Translations under genes and position numbers: made by a program | Shown: positions 26,487 to 40,341 of the stretch, in pieces | Numbering within the stretch: the first letter of the stretch is position 1 | Layout: every line of letters starts with the position of its first letter | The notes under the pieces: model-generated | Seen by the model: the letters and a program-made list of their open reading frames with translations, nothing else | What the model was told of the DNA's origin: nothing | The model's database searches: none | From: Porphyrobacter sp. ULC335 | GTDB lineage: Bacteria; Pseudomonadota; Alphaproteobacteria; Sphingomonadales; Sphingomonadaceae | Assembly: GCF_025917005.1 (NCBI RefSeq) | Contig: NZ_CP078091.1 | Span: 3,286,001 to 3,350,000, forward strand | Length of the DNA: 64,000 nucleotides | Direction: 5' to 3'

Positions 26487-26657
26487 CTTCCGGACCCTCC
26501 CAGGTCGTGCGGACCAACCTTCCGCAGGAGGTAGTGACCATTCCAACAAACAGCCTTGGCTCTGATCCCAAAGAGCCGACGACTCCTAATGTACGCCTTT
26601 TTGGGTGAGCGCGCAAACAACCTTACCCAGGATAGTCCAATCGTCAACAAAACTAAA

Positions 26658-26675
26658 CGTCCAATCTAGTTGACA
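26658..26675. promoter_or_regulatory. Near-consensus PpsR box between aerR and bchF
   Basis: CGTC-N10-GACA, again with C in place of the first T. A degenerate partner ending in ACA occupies 26632-26649, exactly 8 bp away. The box lies 53 bp before bchF, so it probably represses the long bchFNBHLM-puh transcript and may autoregulate aerR-ppsR. Confidence 0.65.
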
Positions 26676-26728
26676 CTCGGTTTGGAAGGAGTAAGTTTCG
26701 ATTCTGAGAGAAAAGGCTAACGCATCAA

Positions 26729-28587
<1,859 letters not shown>

Positions 28588-28590
28588 GCG

Positions 28591-30168
28591 ATGCAACTGG
28601 CAGTCTGGACATATGAAGGCCCGCCCCATGTCGGTGCGATGCGCGTGGCGACCGCGATGGAGAAGCTTCACTACGTGCTCCACGCACCGCAGGGCGATAC
28701 CTACGCGGACCTGCTGTTCACGATGATCGAGCGGCGCGGCAAGCGCCCGCCGGTCACCTATACCACCTTCGAAGCCCGCGATCTGGGCAAGGATACTGCG
28801 CAGATTTTCCAGGATGCGGCACGCGAGGCGGTTGCCCGCTTCAAGCCGCAGGCGATCATCGTCGGCGCTTCATGCACCGCCGAACTGATCCAGGACGATC
28901 CGGCCGGCCTGTCCGAGGCGATGAACCTGCCCTGCCCTGTCATCCCGCTCGAACTGCCGAGCTACCAGCGCAAGGAAAACTGGGGCGCGGCCGAGACCTT
29001 CTACCAGATCGTCCGCCACCTTGCCGACAAGTCGGTTGTCCGTGAGCCGCGCGAAGGCCGCCCTGCGCGCGCCAATATCCTCGGCCCCACGGCGCTCGGC
29101 TTCCGTCACCGCGACGATCTCGTCGAAATCCGCAAGATCCTCGCCCAACTCGGCGTCGAGGTGAACCTCGTTGCCCCGCTGGGCGCCACCCCGGAGGACA
29201 TCAAGAACATCGGCGCGGCCGATTTCAACATCGTCCTCTACCCTGAAATCGCAGATGAGGCCGCCCGCTGGCTTGAGCGCACTTTCGCTCAACCCGCGGT
29301 GCGGACCATCCCTATCGGCGTGGGAGCGACTCGCTCTTTCATTGCCGACGTCGCCGAGCTGGCAGGTGCAGATCCCACGCCTGCCCTCGGCGACACCTCT
29401 TCCCGGATGCCCTGGTGGTCACGGTCGGTCGATTCGACCTACCTGACCTCCAAGCGCGTCTTCATCTTCGGCGACGCGACCCACGCCGTCGCCGCCGCCC
29501 GCATCGCTCGCGAGGAGCTGGGCTTCGAAGTCTGCGGTCTCGGCTGCTACAGCCGCGAGTTCGCCCGCGAAGTCCGCGCCGAGGCTGCGCGCTGCGGGAT
29601 CGAACCGCTGATCACCGATGACCACCTCGCGGTCGAAGATGCTATTGCCGCTGCCGCGCCCGAACTGGTGCTGGGCACGCAGATGGAGCGGCACATTGCC
29701 AAGCGGCTGGGCATCCCCTGCGCCGTTATCAGCGCGCCGGTCCACGTGCAGGATTTCCCCGCACGCCACTCGCCGCAGATGGGCTTCGAAGGCGCCAATG
29801 TGATCTTCGACACCTGGGTGCACCCGCTTGTGATGGGTCTGGAAGAGCACCTGCTCACCATGTTCCGCGAAGACTTCGAGTTTTCGGACGAAGCTGGCGC
29901 ATCGCACCACGCCGCGCACAGCCCCCGCAAAGCCGCAGTGCCGGCGGTGTCGGAAGCGCCCGTGGAGGACATCCCTGCCCCGGCAATGGAAACGGCCGAG
30001 AGCGCAGGTTCGCTCTGGACCGCCGAGGCCGAGCGGGAACTGAAGAAAATCCCGTTCTTCGTGCGCGGCAAGGCCCGCCGCAACACCGAGAATTTCGCTC
30101 ACGCCGAGGGGCGCCAGGAGATCGATCTCGAAACCCTGTATGACGCCAAGGCGCATTATGCACGGTAA
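28591..30168 (+). CDS. bchB: Light-independent protochlorophyllide reductase subunit B
   Basis: Beta-type subunit of DPOR, 525 residues, beginning [20 protein letters not shown]. The cluster ligand Cys in [13 protein letters not shown] and the region [11 protein letters not shown] are conserved. The C terminus carries an Ala/Pro-rich linker (about 430-470) and a compact domain, [21 protein letters not shown], that closes over the substrate. It overlaps bchH by 11 bp. Confidence 0.96.
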   Translation: MQLAVWTYEGPPHVGAMRVATAMEKLHYVLHAPQGDTYADLLFTMIERRGKRPPVTYTTFEARDLGKDTAQIFQDAAREAVARFKPQAIIVGASCTAELIQDDPAGLSEAMNLPCPVIPLELPSYQRKENWGAAETFYQIVRHLADKSVVREPREGRPARANILGPTALGFRHRDDLVEIRKILAQLGVEVNLVAPLGATPEDIKNIGAADFNIVLYPEIADEAARWLERTFAQPAVRTIPIGVGATRSFIADVAELAGADPTPALGDTSSRMPWWSRSVDSTYLTSKRVFIFGDATHAVAAARIAREELGFEVCGLGCYSREFAREVRAEAARCGIEPLITDDHLAVEDAIAAAAPELVLGTQMERHIAKRLGIPCAVISAPVHVQDFPARHSPQMGFEGANVIFDTWVHPLVMGLEEHLLTMFREDFEFSDEAGASHHAAHSPRKAAVPAVSEAPVEDIPAPAMETAESAGSLWTAEAERELKKIPFFVRGKARRNTENFAHAEGRQEIDLETLYDAKAHYAR

Positions 30169-33100
30169 TGTCGCCTCGTCCTCCTCGGTTGACCCGCGTG
30201 CACCCGTCCGGGTGGTGATTGTCACGCTCGACAATCACCTGAAGGGGGCGGTTGACCGGGCCGAAGAGGCGCTGGCGGCAGAAGGTATCGAACTCAGCCT
30301 CCATGCAGCTTCCGAATGGGGCAGCGACGCGGGCGAACTCGATCACGTCAAGGCCGCCATTTCGGAAGCCGATATCGTCATCGCGACGATGCTGTTCCTT
30401 GACGATCACATCCGCGCCATCCTCCCCTCGCTCGAAGCGCGGCGTGAAGATTGCGACGCGATGGTGTGCCTGATGTCGGCGGGCGAAGTCGTCCGTCTGA
30501 CCAAGATGGGCAACTACCGGATGGATGCACCGGCCAAGGGCCCGCTTGCGCTGCTCAAGAAGCTGCGCGGCTCGGCCAAGCCGGGTGGCAATTCGGGCGC
30601 GGGGCAGATGAAGATGCTGCGCCGCCTGCCCAAGCTGCTGAAGTTCATTCCCGGCACCGCGCAGGATGTGCGTGCCTATTTCCTCACGCTGCAATATTGG
30701 CTGGCGGGATCGGACGAAAACGTCGTCGCGATGGTGCGTGCCCTGATCGATCGCTATGCGGCCGGTGAGCGGCTCTACCGCCGCGGCATCACCAAAGCCG
30801 ACGCGCCGCTCGAATACCCCGAAACGGGCGTCTATCACCCGCGCACCCAGCAGCGCATCTCGGAAAGCCTGCGCCTTCTGCCGCGCGACGAAGGTAACAA
30901 GGGCACGGTCGGGCTGATCCTGCTGCGCTCTTACCTGCTGGGCCGCGACTGCGCGCATTATGACGGCGCGATTGCAGCTTTCGAGGCTGCGGGCCTGAAG
31001 GTCGTACCGGTCTTCGCCGCGGGGCTCGATGCGCGCCCTGCGATCGAACACTTCTTCGTCGGGCCTGATGGCAAGCCGACGGTCGATGCCATCGTCAACC
31101 TCACCGGCTTCTCGCTGGTTGGCGGCCCGGCATACAGCGACGCACAGGCCGCGCGCGAGACCCTCGGCGGGCTTGATCTGCCCTATCTCGCCGCGCACGC
31201 CATCGAATTCCAGACCATCGAGGATTGGGCGCACCGGCCGCAGGGCCTTTTGCCGCTCGAATCCACCATGATGGTCGCCCTTCCAGAGCTTGACGGCTCG
31301 ACTGTCCCGCACGTGTTTGGCGGACGTGCGGGACAATCGGGAGAAGGCTGCTCAGGCTGCGAGCGCAAGTGCGCACGCCCCGCCTCGCACAAGGCGCGGC
31401 CGATGCAGGCCTGCCCCGAACGCGCCGAGGCGCTCGCTGCAAAAACGCTCAAGCTGATCGAGCTGCGCCGTTCCGAGCGCGCTGCCCGCAAGCTGGCCAT
31501 CGTTGTCTTCAACTTCCCGCCGAATGCCGGAGCGACAGGCACAGCCGCTTTCATGGGCGTACATGAATCGCTCTTCGCGACGCTCCACCGGCTCAAGGCT
31601 GAAGGTTACAGCGTCGATGTGCCCGAAAGCCTCGATGCGATGCGCGATGCGCTTCTCAAGGGCAATTCGGAACGCTTCGGCAGCGACGCCAACGTCGCCC
31701 ACCGCATCCCCGCAGACGAACATGTGCGGCGCGAGACGCACCTTGCCGAGATCGAAGCGGCCTGGGGTCCGGCCCCCGGCAAGCAGCTTTCGGACGGCGG
31801 GCACATTCTCGTGCAGGGCGTGCAGTTCGGCAATGTCTTCGTCGGCGTGCAACCCAGCTTCGGATACGAAGGCGATCCGATGCGGTTGCTGTTCGAGGGC
31901 ACCTTCTCGCCCACCCATGCCTTCAGCGCCTTCTACCGCTGGATCCGCGAGGACTTTGGTGCGCATGCAGTGCTGCATTTCGGCACTCACGGCGCGCTCG
32001 AATTCATGCCGGGCAAGCAAGCCGGCATGTCAGGCAAGTGCTGGCCGGACCGGTTGATCGGTGACACGCCGAACTTCTATCTCTACGCCGCCAACAACCC
32101 TTCGGAAGGAATGCTGGCCAAGCGCCGTTCGGGCGCCACCCTGATCAGCTACCTCACGCCGCCGCTGGCGCAGGCCGGGCTCTACAAGGGCCTGTCGGAA
32201 CTCAAGGCGAGTGTGGATCGCTGGCGCGCCACGATCGACGATGCCGATCACGCGGACGAGCGTGCGGATCTGGCTGCGATGATCGCCGACCAGTGCGAGG
32301 CGCTCGACATCGCCTATGCCGACATCGGCGAACTGCCCGCACGCCTTTACGAGATGGAGCAATCGCTCATCCCGCACGGTCTGCACATCTTCGGCCGCAA
32401 CCCGCAAGGCGCCGAGCGTGAGGACATGCTGGACGCGATGATGGAAGCGGGCAGCCACGATGGCCCCACGCCCGACCGGGCACGGCTCGCCGCGCTGCTC
32501 GATTCCTCGGACGAATTGGGCTCGCTCATCCACGCGCTCGATGGTGGCTATGTCCAACCGGCCCCCGGCGGCGATGTGGTTGTGAACCCTGATGTGCTGC
32601 CCACCGGCCGCAACATCCACGGCTTCGATCCCTTCCTGATGCCGTCTGCCTATGCCTGCCGCCTGGGCAGCGAACAGGCCGAGCAGCTGATCGCCCGCCA
32701 TGTGAACGGTGGACAGCCATTCCCCGAGAGCATCGCCATGGTGCTGTGGGGCACAGACAACATGAAGTCCGAAGGCGTCCAGATCGCGCAAGCGATGACG
32801 CTGATGGGCGCCCGGCCCCGCCGCGATTCTTATGGCCGCCTAGCTGGTGCCGAACTGATCCCGCTGGCCGAATTGGGCCGCCCCCGCATCGACGTGGTGA
32901 TGACGCTGTCGGGCATCTTCCGTGACCTTCTGCCAATGCAGACCCGGATGCTGGCCGAAGCCGCGCTGCTTGCCAGCGCCGCCGCGGACGAAAAGCCGGA
33001 AGCCAATTTCGTTCGCAAGCACACGCTGGCGCAGATGGAAAAGCACGGCTGCGACCTCGAAACCGCCGCGTTGCGCGTCTTCTCCAATGCCGAAGGGGCC

Positions 33101-33796
33101 TATGGCGCCAACGTCAACCAGATGATCGAAGGCGGCGTCTGGGCCGATCCTGACGAGCTCGCCAATGCCTTCGAGATCAACAAGGGCTTTGCCTACGGTG
33201 TCTCGGGCAAGCCGGTGCAACAGCGCGAGCTGCTGCAAAGCGCGCTGAGCACAGTCGATTTCACTTACCAGAACCTCGAAAGCATCGAACTCGGCATTAA
33301 TGATGTCGACCAGTATGTTGATGGCCTGGGCGGCGTGACCCGCTCGGTCACGCGGGCCAAGGGTGTAGAAACGCCGGTCTATATCCTCGATGCGACACGC
33401 GGCAGCACCAAGGTGCGCACCCTGTCGGAGCAGATCGACCTCGAAGCCCGCACCCGCACACTGAACCCCAAGTGGTTCGAAGGCCTGCTCGAACATGGCT
33501 ACGAAGGCGTGCGCCAGATCGAGGGCCATGTGACCAGCACACTGGGATGGTCCGCTACCACCGGTCAGGTTGCGCCGTGGGTCTATCAGAAGATTTCAGA
33601 GACCTTCGTGCTGGATGCCGACATGCGGCGCCGGCTTTCGGAGCTTAACCCCAAGAGCGCAGGCCGGGTCGCCGGACGGTTGCTCGAAGCCTGCGACCGC
33701 CGCCTCTGGGAGCCGGACGAGGCCACGCTTGCCGCCTTGCGCGAAGCCAATGACGAGCTGGAGGACCGCCTCGAAGGCGTGTTCCCGGCAGAATAA
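30158..33796 (+). CDS. bchH: Magnesium chelatase subunit H
   Basis: Large porphyrin-binding catalytic subunit of magnesium chelatase, 1212 residues from ATG 30158 ([10 protein letters not shown]). A start six codons earlier is possible. It belongs to the CobN/BchH family: [20 protein letters not shown] near the start, [37 protein letters not shown] (catalytic-region His and Glu) and [13 protein letters not shown]. It is separated from bchI and bchD by about 26 kb, as is common in purple bacteria. Confidence 0.97.
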   Translation: MHGNVASSSSVDPRAPVRVVIVTLDNHLKGAVDRAEEALAAEGIELSLHAASEWGSDAGELDHVKAAISEADIVIATMLFLDDHIRAILPSLEARREDCDAMVCLMSAGEVVRLTKMGNYRMDAPAKGPLALLKKLRGSAKPGGNSGAGQMKMLRRLPKLLKFIPGTAQDVRAYFLTLQYWLAGSDENVVAMVRALIDRYAAGERLYRRGITKADAPLEYPETGVYHPRTQQRISESLRLLPRDEGNKGTVGLILLRSYLLGRDCAHYDGAIAAFEAAGLKVVPVFAAGLDARPAIEHFFVGPDGKPTVDAIVNLTGFSLVGGPAYSDAQAARETLGGLDLPYLAAHAIEFQTIEDWAHRPQGLLPLESTMMVALPELDGSTVPHVFGGRAGQSGEGCSGCERKCARPASHKARPMQACPERAEALAAKTLKLIELRRSERAARKLAIVVFNFPPNAGATGTAAFMGVHESLFATLHRLKAEGYSVDVPESLDAMRDALLKGNSERFGSDANVAHRIPADEHVRRETHLAEIEAAWGPAPGKQLSDGGHILVQGVQFGNVFVGVQPSFGYEGDPMRLLFEGTFSPTHAFSAFYRWIREDFGAHAVLHFGTHGALEFMPGKQAGMSGKCWPDRLIGDTPNFYLYAANNPSEGMLAKRRSGATLISYLTPPLAQAGLYKGLSELKASVDRWRATIDDADHADERADLAAMIADQCEALDIAYADIGELPARLYEMEQSLIPHGLHIFGRNPQGAEREDMLDAMMEAGSHDGPTPDRARLAALLDSSDELGSLIHALDGGYVQPAPGGDVVVNPDVLPTGRNIHGFDPFLMPSAYACRLGSEQAEQLIARHVNGGQPFPESIAMVLWGTDNMKSEGVQIAQAMTLMGARPRRDSYGRLAGAELIPLAELGRPRIDVVMTLSGIFRDLLPMQTRMLAEAALLASAAADEKPEANFVRKHTLAQMEKHGCDLETAALRVFSNAEGAYGANVNQMIEGGVWADPDELANAFEINKGFAYGVSGKPVQQRELLQSALSTVDFTYQNLESIELGINDVDQYVDGLGGVTRSVTRAKGVETPVYILDATRGSTKVRTLSEQIDLEARTRTLNPKWFEGLLEHGYEGVRQIEGHVTSTLGWSATTGQVAPWVYQKISETFVLDADMRRRLSELNPKSAGRVAGRLLEACDRRLWEPDEATLAALREANDELEDRLEGVFPAE

Positions 33797-33809
33797 GACC
33801 AAGGGATAG

Positions 33810-34711
<902 letters not shown>

Positions 34712-34712
<1 letters not shown>

Positions 34713-35416
34713 TGGCGAGCCGCAATCCATCCGAATATGATCACCGCCGCGAGGCGCTGGCGACCTATTTCGACAGCACCGCGCGGCAGGCGTGGATCGA
34801 TCTCACCTCGGACGCGAAGGTCAGCGGCATCCGCGCTACCGTGCGTGCAGGGCGCGATGCGATGCGGACCAACCTGCTCGATTGGCTGCCGATGGACCTG
34901 CGCCGCACCGCGGTTCTGGATGCCGGCTGCGGCACCGGGTCGCTGGCGGTCGCTGCGGCATGCCGGGGCGCGGAAGTCACCGGGATCGATGTCGCCGCTG
35001 GCCTCGTCGAAGTGGCGCGCGAACGTACTCCTTCCTTCATCGGTCATGGCCGTATCCACTGGCGTTCGGGCGATATGCTCGATCCGCAGCTGGGCACTTT
35101 CGCCCACGTGGTGGCGATGGATTCGCTGATCCATTACCAGCCCGAAGATCTGGTCGATGCCCTGAGCCAGCTGGCGCAGCGCACCACCGGGTCGATCCTC
35201 TTCACCTTCGCACCCCGCACCAAGCTGCTGACCGCGATGCACGAAGTGGGCAAGTTCTTCCCCAAGTCGGATCGTTCACCCGCCATCGTCCCGGTTGCCG
35301 AGGGCGATCTGCGCGAGCGGCTGGCACGGCTCAGTGGCTGGAGCATCGGCCGCACCCGGCGCATCCAGTCGGGTTTCTACACCTCCCAGGCGCTTGAACT
35401 GGTGAGACACGGATGA
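34712..35416 (+). CDS. bchM: Magnesium protoporphyrin IX methyltransferase
   Basis: SAM-dependent enzyme that methylates the C13 propionate of Mg-protoporphyrin IX, giving the substrate of the AcsF cyclase. It has 234 residues. The SAM-binding motif VLDAGCGTGSLAV begins near residue 68, and VVAMDSLIHYQPEDLVDAL follows. ATG 34712 overlaps the bchL stop; an ATG one codon earlier is equally possible. It overlaps lhaA by 4 bp. Confidence 0.95.
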
Positions 35417-36852
35417 CACGCCCGGCACGCCCGCCCAAACCGCACTGGACCGAGCTGGTTTTCCGGCTCCTTCCGTTTGCGGATGCGGCGAGCGTGGACC
35501 TGCCTTTGCCGCGCCTGCTCCGCCTCTCGCTGTTTCAGGTGAGTGTGGGCATGGCGATGGTGCTGCTTAACGGCACCCTCAACCGCGTGATGGTGGTTGA
35601 ACTCGGCACGCCGACCTGGCTGGTTGCGCTGCTGATCGCGGTGCCACTCTTCGCCGCGCCCTTCCGTGCGCTGGTCGGCCACAAGTCAGATACCCATCGT
35701 TCGGTCCTCGGTTGGCGGCGGGTGCCCTATATCTGGTTCGGCACGCTGATGCAGTTCGGCGGACTGGCGATCATGCCGTTTGCGCTGCTGCTACTCGCTG
35801 TGCCCGAGCGCTTCGAGATTGGTCTAGTTGCTGCGACAGCCGCCTTCCTGCTGACCGGCATCGGGTTCCACGTGACCCAGACTGCGGGCCTTGCGCTTGC
35901 GACCGATCTTGCGCCGGAAGCCAAGCGCCCGCGCGCTGTGGCGCTGCTGTATGTGATGCTGCTCGTCGGCATGATGTTCGCCGCCTTTGTGATCGGCGGC
36001 ATACTTGCCGATTACTCCGCGACCAAGCTGGTGCAGGTGATCCAGGGCTGCGCGCTGCTGACCATCATTCTGAACGTGACCGCACTTTGGAAGCAGGAAC
36101 CCCGCAATACCGCGGCGACGGCTCCCGGACGCGAGACACCGAAATTCGCGCAGCTCTGGCAAGCGTTTGTGAGCGATGGCCGCAACGCGCGATTGCTGAC
36201 CGCGATCGGCATCGGCGCGGCCGGTTTTGCCATGCAGGACGCGCTGCTTGAGCCCTACGGCGGCGAAATCCTCGGCCTTTCGGTCGGCGCCACGACCGGG
36301 TTGACCGGGGCCTGGGCGCTGGGCTCGCTCGCGGGCTTCACGCTTTCGGGCCGGGCACTTGCGCGCGGATGGGACCCGCTGCGGCTCGCTGGAGCAGGGC
36401 TGGTGGTCGGGATCAATGCCTTCTTGCTGGTGCTGTTCGCGGGGCCGTTTGCCGCGCCGCTGATGCTGTATGCCGGCGCACTGACAATCGGGGTCGGCCT
36501 CGGGCTGTTCTCGGTCGGCACGCTGATGGAGGCCATGAGCCTCGCCAAGAACGAATCTGCCGGCCTTGCGCTGGGTGCATGGGGCGCGGTGCAGGCGACC
36601 TGCGCCGGGATCGGCATCGCGGTCGGCGGCCTGCTGCGCGATGGCGTGGCGGCGCTGCTGCAAAGCGGCGACTCTACGGCCACTCTGGCGATGCGCGCGA
36701 CCGGTTATGGCACCGTCTACATTCTTGAAATCGGCCTGCTGCTGATCGGTCTTGCCGCGATCGGCCCGCTGGTCGGTCAGCACAACCGGATGCGGACGGA
36801 GGACGAAGATCCGCTCGCCCAGCCCTTTGGCCTTACCGAGTTTCCGACATGA
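35413..36852 (+). CDS. lhaA: LhaA, LH1 assembly MFS protein (PucC family)
   Basis: Twelve-span membrane protein of 479 residues needed in Rhodobacter for efficient LH1 assembly, possibly as a pigment carrier. Conserved parts are GTLNRVMVVELGTP, FRALVGHKSDTHRSVLGWRRVP, AMQDALLEPYGGEILGLSVG and SLAKNESAGLALGAWGAVQA. It is the second BCD-type carrier in the window. A 73-bp gap with a CCGGCT/AGCCGG hairpin precedes puhA. Confidence 0.94.
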   Translation: MTRPARPPKPHWTELVFRLLPFADAASVDLPLPRLLRLSLFQVSVGMAMVLLNGTLNRVMVVELGTPTWLVALLIAVPLFAAPFRALVGHKSDTHRSVLGWRRVPYIWFGTLMQFGGLAIMPFALLLLAVPERFEIGLVAATAAFLLTGIGFHVTQTAGLALATDLAPEAKRPRAVALLYVMLLVGMMFAAFVIGGILADYSATKLVQVIQGCALLTIILNVTALWKQEPRNTAATAPGRETPKFAQLWQAFVSDGRNARLLTAIGIGAAGFAMQDALLEPYGGEILGLSVGATTGLTGAWALGSLAGFTLSGRALARGWDPLRLAGAGLVVGINAFLLVLFAGPFAAPLMLYAGALTIGVGLGLFSVGTLMEAMSLAKNESAGLALGAWGAVQATCAGIGIAVGGLLRDGVAALLQSGDSTATLAMRATGYGTVYILEIGLLLIGLAAIGPLVGQHNRMRTEDEDPLAQPFGLTEFPT

Positions 36853-36925
36853 TTACCTGTGCCCGCCCGTCCCGTACCTTGCCCGGCTCCGCCTCAGCCG
36901 GATTGTTCCATGAGAGGAATGTGAA

Positions 36926-37732
36926 ATGAACGCTGCCTATATCGTCGGCACCTTTGATGTTGCCGAACTCGCCTTCCTGCTGTTCTTCGGCTTCTTTATT
37001 GCCCTGGTCTTCTACCTCAACCGCGAGAGCCGCCGTGAAGGCTACCCGCTCGAGGACGAGGATACCGGCAGGGTCCACTCGATCAAGCTGACCGATGGCG
37101 ACAAGAAGAGCTTCCAGCTCCCCAACGGCCGCGGCACCTATGTGCCCGAGGACGTGGCGCGCGACGACGTCAATGTCCCCGCCGTGCCCGCCTTCCGCTC
37201 CGCCGGCGCGCCGCTCGTCCCGACCGGCGATCCGATGATCGACGGCATGGGCCCGGCCGCCTGGGCCAACCGTTCCAAGTATCCCGATCTGACCTTCGAC
37301 GGCCGCCCGCGCATCGTCCCGATCGCGCAGAGCCACGAGCTGGTGATCCCCGACAATGATCCGCAGCTGGTCGGCTGGCCGGTGGTTGCTGCCGACGGCG
37401 CGACTGTTGGCAAGGTCAGCGACATCTGGGTCGATCAGGCCGAACACCTGATCCGCTATCTCGAAGTCGAAACCAGCACCGGCAAGAAGGTGTTGGCGCC
37501 GATGATGGTCGCCGTGGTTCACGGCAACGGCCTGCTCGACGCGCTGCTGCCGATCATCGACGAGAAGCCCAAATTCGTCGAGATCGATGCGATCACAGCC
37601 GCGCAGTTCGAAACCGCACCTGCGCTTGAAACCGCAGGGATCATCACCCGCTACGAAGAAGACCGCATCCAGGCCTACTTCGGCGGCGGTTACATGTATG
37701 CAACCCCGGAAAGGTCGGAAGCATGCCTCTGA
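36926..37732 (+). CDS. puhA: Photosynthetic reaction centre H subunit
   Basis: Single-span subunit that caps the cytoplasmic face of the L/M core and shapes proton entry to QB. It has 268 residues. The transmembrane helix lies at about 13-30 (VAELAFLLFFGFFIALVFYL), followed by NRESRREGYPLEDE and the PRC-barrel domain with GWPVVAADGATVGKVSDIWVD. It overlaps puhB by 10 bp. Confidence 0.97.
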   Translation: MNAAYIVGTFDVAELAFLLFFGFFIALVFYLNRESRREGYPLEDEDTGRVHSIKLTDGDKKSFQLPNGRGTYVPEDVARDDVNVPAVPAFRSAGAPLVPTGDPMIDGMGPAAWANRSKYPDLTFDGRPRIVPIAQSHELVIPDNDPQLVGWPVVAADGATVGKVSDIWVDQAEHLIRYLEVETSTGKKVLAPMMVAVVHGNGLLDALLPIIDEKPKFVEIDAITAAQFETAPALETAGIITRYEEDRIQAYFGGGYMYATPERSEACL

Positions 37733-38496
37733 ACGAGCTCGCGCAGGCATCCGGACCGGGGGCGGCGGCAACGCCGTCGCCCACCGCATTGGATCACGCT
37801 GCGCTCGAGAACGATGGGCCCAAAGCCTTCGGCGACCGGATGGGCACGCCGCAGCCGGATGAAACCGTGCTGTGGAAGGGCCGTCCGCAGATATCGCAGC
37901 TGGCAGCGGGCGCATTCCATACCCGCAAGCTCGGGGTGTATTTTGCCGCGCTGATCGTCATTGCGCTGATGATGGGCAAGCCTGATGCCGCGCTGGTCGC
38001 TGGCGTGCTTGGCACCGCGCTTGCCGCTCTGCTGTATCTGCTGGCCTGGATGAGCGCGCGCAGCACGCTTTACATCCTTACCGACACCAGGCTGATCATG
38101 CGCATCGGCATGGCAATCGAGACGCGGATCAACATCCCCCTCAAGCAAGTCACTGCCGCCCATCTGCGGATGCGTGGCAAGGACGGCCACGGTGACATCG
38201 CCTTCGAGCTGGAGGGCGAACGCCTCCTCGGCACGCTGCTGCTGTGGCCGCATGTGCGCCCGTTCCACTATGCGAAACCGCAGCCGATGCTGCGCGCCGT
38301 GCCCGATGCTGCCCGCGTCGCACAGATGATCGCCGAAACCCGCGCGCGCTTCGGCGCAATCGAGCGGAATTTGAGCGAGATCAAGGAAGCCGCCTCGCCC
38401 GTCGGGCAAGCCACTTCGCAACCCGCGACCATTCCCGGTCGTCTCCCGCCCGTGATCCGCCGCGGCGAGCAAGGTCTTGAAGGAGCGCCCGCATGA
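37723..38496 (+). CDS. puhB: Reaction-centre assembly protein PuhB
   Basis: Membrane protein of 257 residues with a bacterial PH-like domain; PuhB assists reaction-centre assembly in Rhodobacter. The DETVLWKGRPQISQLAAGAF motif precedes two adjacent membrane segments (about 75-110), and the PH-like part follows (LYILTDTRLIMRIGMAIETR). The first 40 residues are low-complexity. It overlaps puhC by 4 bp. Confidence 0.93.
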   Translation: MPLNELAQASGPGAAATPSPTALDHAALENDGPKAFGDRMGTPQPDETVLWKGRPQISQLAAGAFHTRKLGVYFAALIVIALMMGKPDAALVAGVLGTALAALLYLLAWMSARSTLYILTDTRLIMRIGMAIETRINIPLKQVTAAHLRMRGKDGHGDIAFELEGERLLGTLLLWPHVRPFHYAKPQPMLRAVPDAARVAQMIAETRARFGAIERNLSEIKEAASPVGQATSQPATIPGRLPPVIRRGEQGLEGAPA

Positions 38497-38981
38497 TCGT
38501 TCGGGAGTACGAGAAGGACGAAATCACCGTCCACCGCACGCCGTTGTTGCTGATGGGCGGCATCGTGGCGATCTCGCTCGCGCTCACGGCATCGGTCAGC
38601 TTCGGCCTGTTCGAGCGCCAGTCGGTGCCTGCCGAAGCGCGCGCAGCAGCCGGGATCAAGCCAGACGTTGAACGCACTCTGCGCTTCTTCGACGAGGCAG
38701 ACGGCACCGTGCGGGTCGAAGACGGGGCAAGCGCCGAAGTGCTGGCCCGGTTCGGCCCCGGTGAAGGCGGCTTCATCCGCGCAACCGTGCGCAGCCTCGT
38801 CCATCAGCGCCGTATCCGCGGCGAAGGGCCGGCCGTGCCGTTCACCCTGACCCGGTGGGAAAACGACACCTTGACCCTCAGCGATCCGGTCACAGGCCGC
38901 AGCGTCGAAGTCAGCTCATTCGGCCCGGACAACCGCGCGGTTTACGCCAATCTCCTGCCTGCCGCGGTGGAGCCGAAATAA
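38493..38981 (+). CDS. puhC: Photosynthetic complex assembly protein PuhC
   Basis: 162-residue protein with a short cytoplasmic N terminus ([15 protein letters not shown]), one membrane anchor at about 18-36 and a periplasmic domain containing [19 protein letters not shown]. PuhC is required for normal reaction centre/LH1 accumulation in Rhodobacter. Its TAA stop shares one base with the next ATG. Confidence 0.92.
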   Translation: MIVREYEKDEITVHRTPLLLMGGIVAISLALTASVSFGLFERQSVPAEARAAAGIKPDVERTLRFFDEADGTVRVEDGASAEVLARFGPGEGGFIRATVRSLVHQRRIRGEGPAVPFTLTRWENDTLTLSDPVTGRSVEVSSFGPDNRAVYANLLPAAVEPK

Positions 38982-39283
38982 TGGCGCTCTCCTTCTTCGC
39001 CACGCATTCGTTCGAAACGCCCTGCACGATCACGGTCGAGCAGAGCTCCGAACATTTTCACGCCCATGTCGAACTGGACGGCGATATTCCGATGGAGCCG
39101 GGCGACAAGGTCCGCGTCCATGGCGCGCCGATCCAGATCCCGTTCGGCACCCGTCAGGTCTTCGAGCGCCGCGCGACGGTGACACGCGCCAGCCCGCTCT
39201 CCCGCGCCGTCACACGGTTCGCGGCCTATTTCGATCTGGCCGAACTCTACGAAGTCAGCTTCAATGCCGGGAGGATCAAATGA
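38981..39283 (+). CDS. Conserved-looking 100-residue ORF between puhC and acsF
   Basis: 100 residues, start overlapping the puhC stop (TAATG) and stop overlapping the acsF start by 4 bp, so it is firmly part of the operon. The sequence is soluble and beta-rich, with repeated His ([15 protein letters not shown]), a [16 protein letters not shown] turn and a [10 protein letters not shown] strand. There is no membrane segment or signal. I do not recognise a named family. Its site corresponds to puhD/orf positions in other clusters, so an assembly or cyclase-accessory role is suggested by context only. Confidence 0.8.
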   Translation: MALSFFATHSFETPCTITVEQSSEHFHAHVELDGDIPMEPGDKVRVHGAPIQIPFGTRQVFERRATVTRASPLSRAVTRFAAYFDLAELYEVSFNAGRIK

Positions 39284-40341
39284 ACGCCTACAAGCCGATG
39301 ACCAGCGAAGAAGCGATGGCAATCGCGACGCAGGACACGATGCTGACCCCGCGTTTCTACACCACCGATTACGACGCGCTCGACGCGATCGACGTGAGCC
39401 TTGTCCGGCGCGAGTGGGACCAGCTGATCGCGGACATGGTGGGTGATCCCAACAAGCTCCACTTCAAGCATTCCGACCGCTTCAAGGGCGTGATCGAAGG
39501 GCTGGAGCCATCGCTGCGGCAGGAGTTCACCGATTTCCTCGTCAGTTCGATGACGTCGGAGTTTTCAGGCTGCGTGCTCTATGCCGAAATCGCACGCCGC
39601 ACCAAGAACCCGGATGTGAAGCAGCTGTTCCGTCTGCTCGCGCGCGATGAAAGCCGCCATGCCGGTTTCATCAATGAAAGCCTGAAAGATGCCGGGATCG
39701 GCGTGGACCTCGGCTATCTGACCAAGACCAAGAAATACACGTATTTCAAGCCGAAGTTCATCTTCTACGCAGTATACCTCAGCGAGAAGATCGGCTACGC
39801 GCGCTACATCACGATCTTCCGCCACCTGGCGCAGAACCCGCAGTACAAGTTCCACCCGATCTTCGACTGGTTCGAGGAATGGTGCAACGACGAGTTCCGC
39901 CACGGCGAGGCTTTCGCCATGCTGCTGCGCGCCGATCCCAAGCTGCTCGAAGGCGCCAACAAGCTGTGGGTGCGCTTCTTCCTGCTGTCGGTCTACGCCA
40001 CGATGTATGTGCGCGATCACAACCGCCCGGTGTTCCACGCCGCGCTCGGTGTCGATCCGACCGAGTATGACTACAAGGTGTTCGAGATCTGCAACCAGAT
40101 CAGCCGCCAGGTCTTCCCGGTCGAACTCGACATTGATGCCCCCGCCTTCCGCCGCCAGATGGAAAAGCTGCGCCTTGCGGCTGAACGCATCGAGGAAGGC
40201 AAGGCGCGCGGCGGGATCGGTGGCATGATCGGCCGCGTCTCGGGCATGGCCGGAGCCGGTTTCGCCTTTGCGCGCATGTATCTGCAACGGCCCAAGTCGA
40301 ACCCCCTTCCGAATTCGATCCGGTTGCAACCCGCGTGGTGA
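39280..40341 (+). CDS. acsF: Oxygen-dependent Mg-protoporphyrin IX monomethyl ester cyclase
   Basis: Di-iron monooxygenase that builds the fifth ring of chlorophylls using O2. It has 353 residues. Carboxylate-bridged di-iron ligands are visible in the ExxH-type motifs [10 protein letters not shown] and [15 protein letters not shown], with an earlier Glu in [16 protein letters not shown]. With no bchE here, ring closure depends on oxygen, in keeping with an aerobic phototroph. It overlaps puhE. Confidence 0.96.
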   Translation: MNAYKPMTSEEAMAIATQDTMLTPRFYTTDYDALDAIDVSLVRREWDQLIADMVGDPNKLHFKHSDRFKGVIEGLEPSLRQEFTDFLVSSMTSEFSGCVLYAEIARRTKNPDVKQLFRLLARDESRHAGFINESLKDAGIGVDLGYLTKTKKYTYFKPKFIFYAVYLSEKIGYARYITIFRHLAQNPQYKFHPIFDWFEEWCNDEFRHGEAFAMLLRADPKLLEGANKLWVRFFLLSVYATMYVRDHNRPVFHAALGVDPTEYDYKVFEICNQISRQVFPVELDIDAPAFRRQMEKLRLAAERIEEGKARGGIGGMIGRVSGMAGAGFAFARMYLQRPKSNPLPNSIRLQPAW

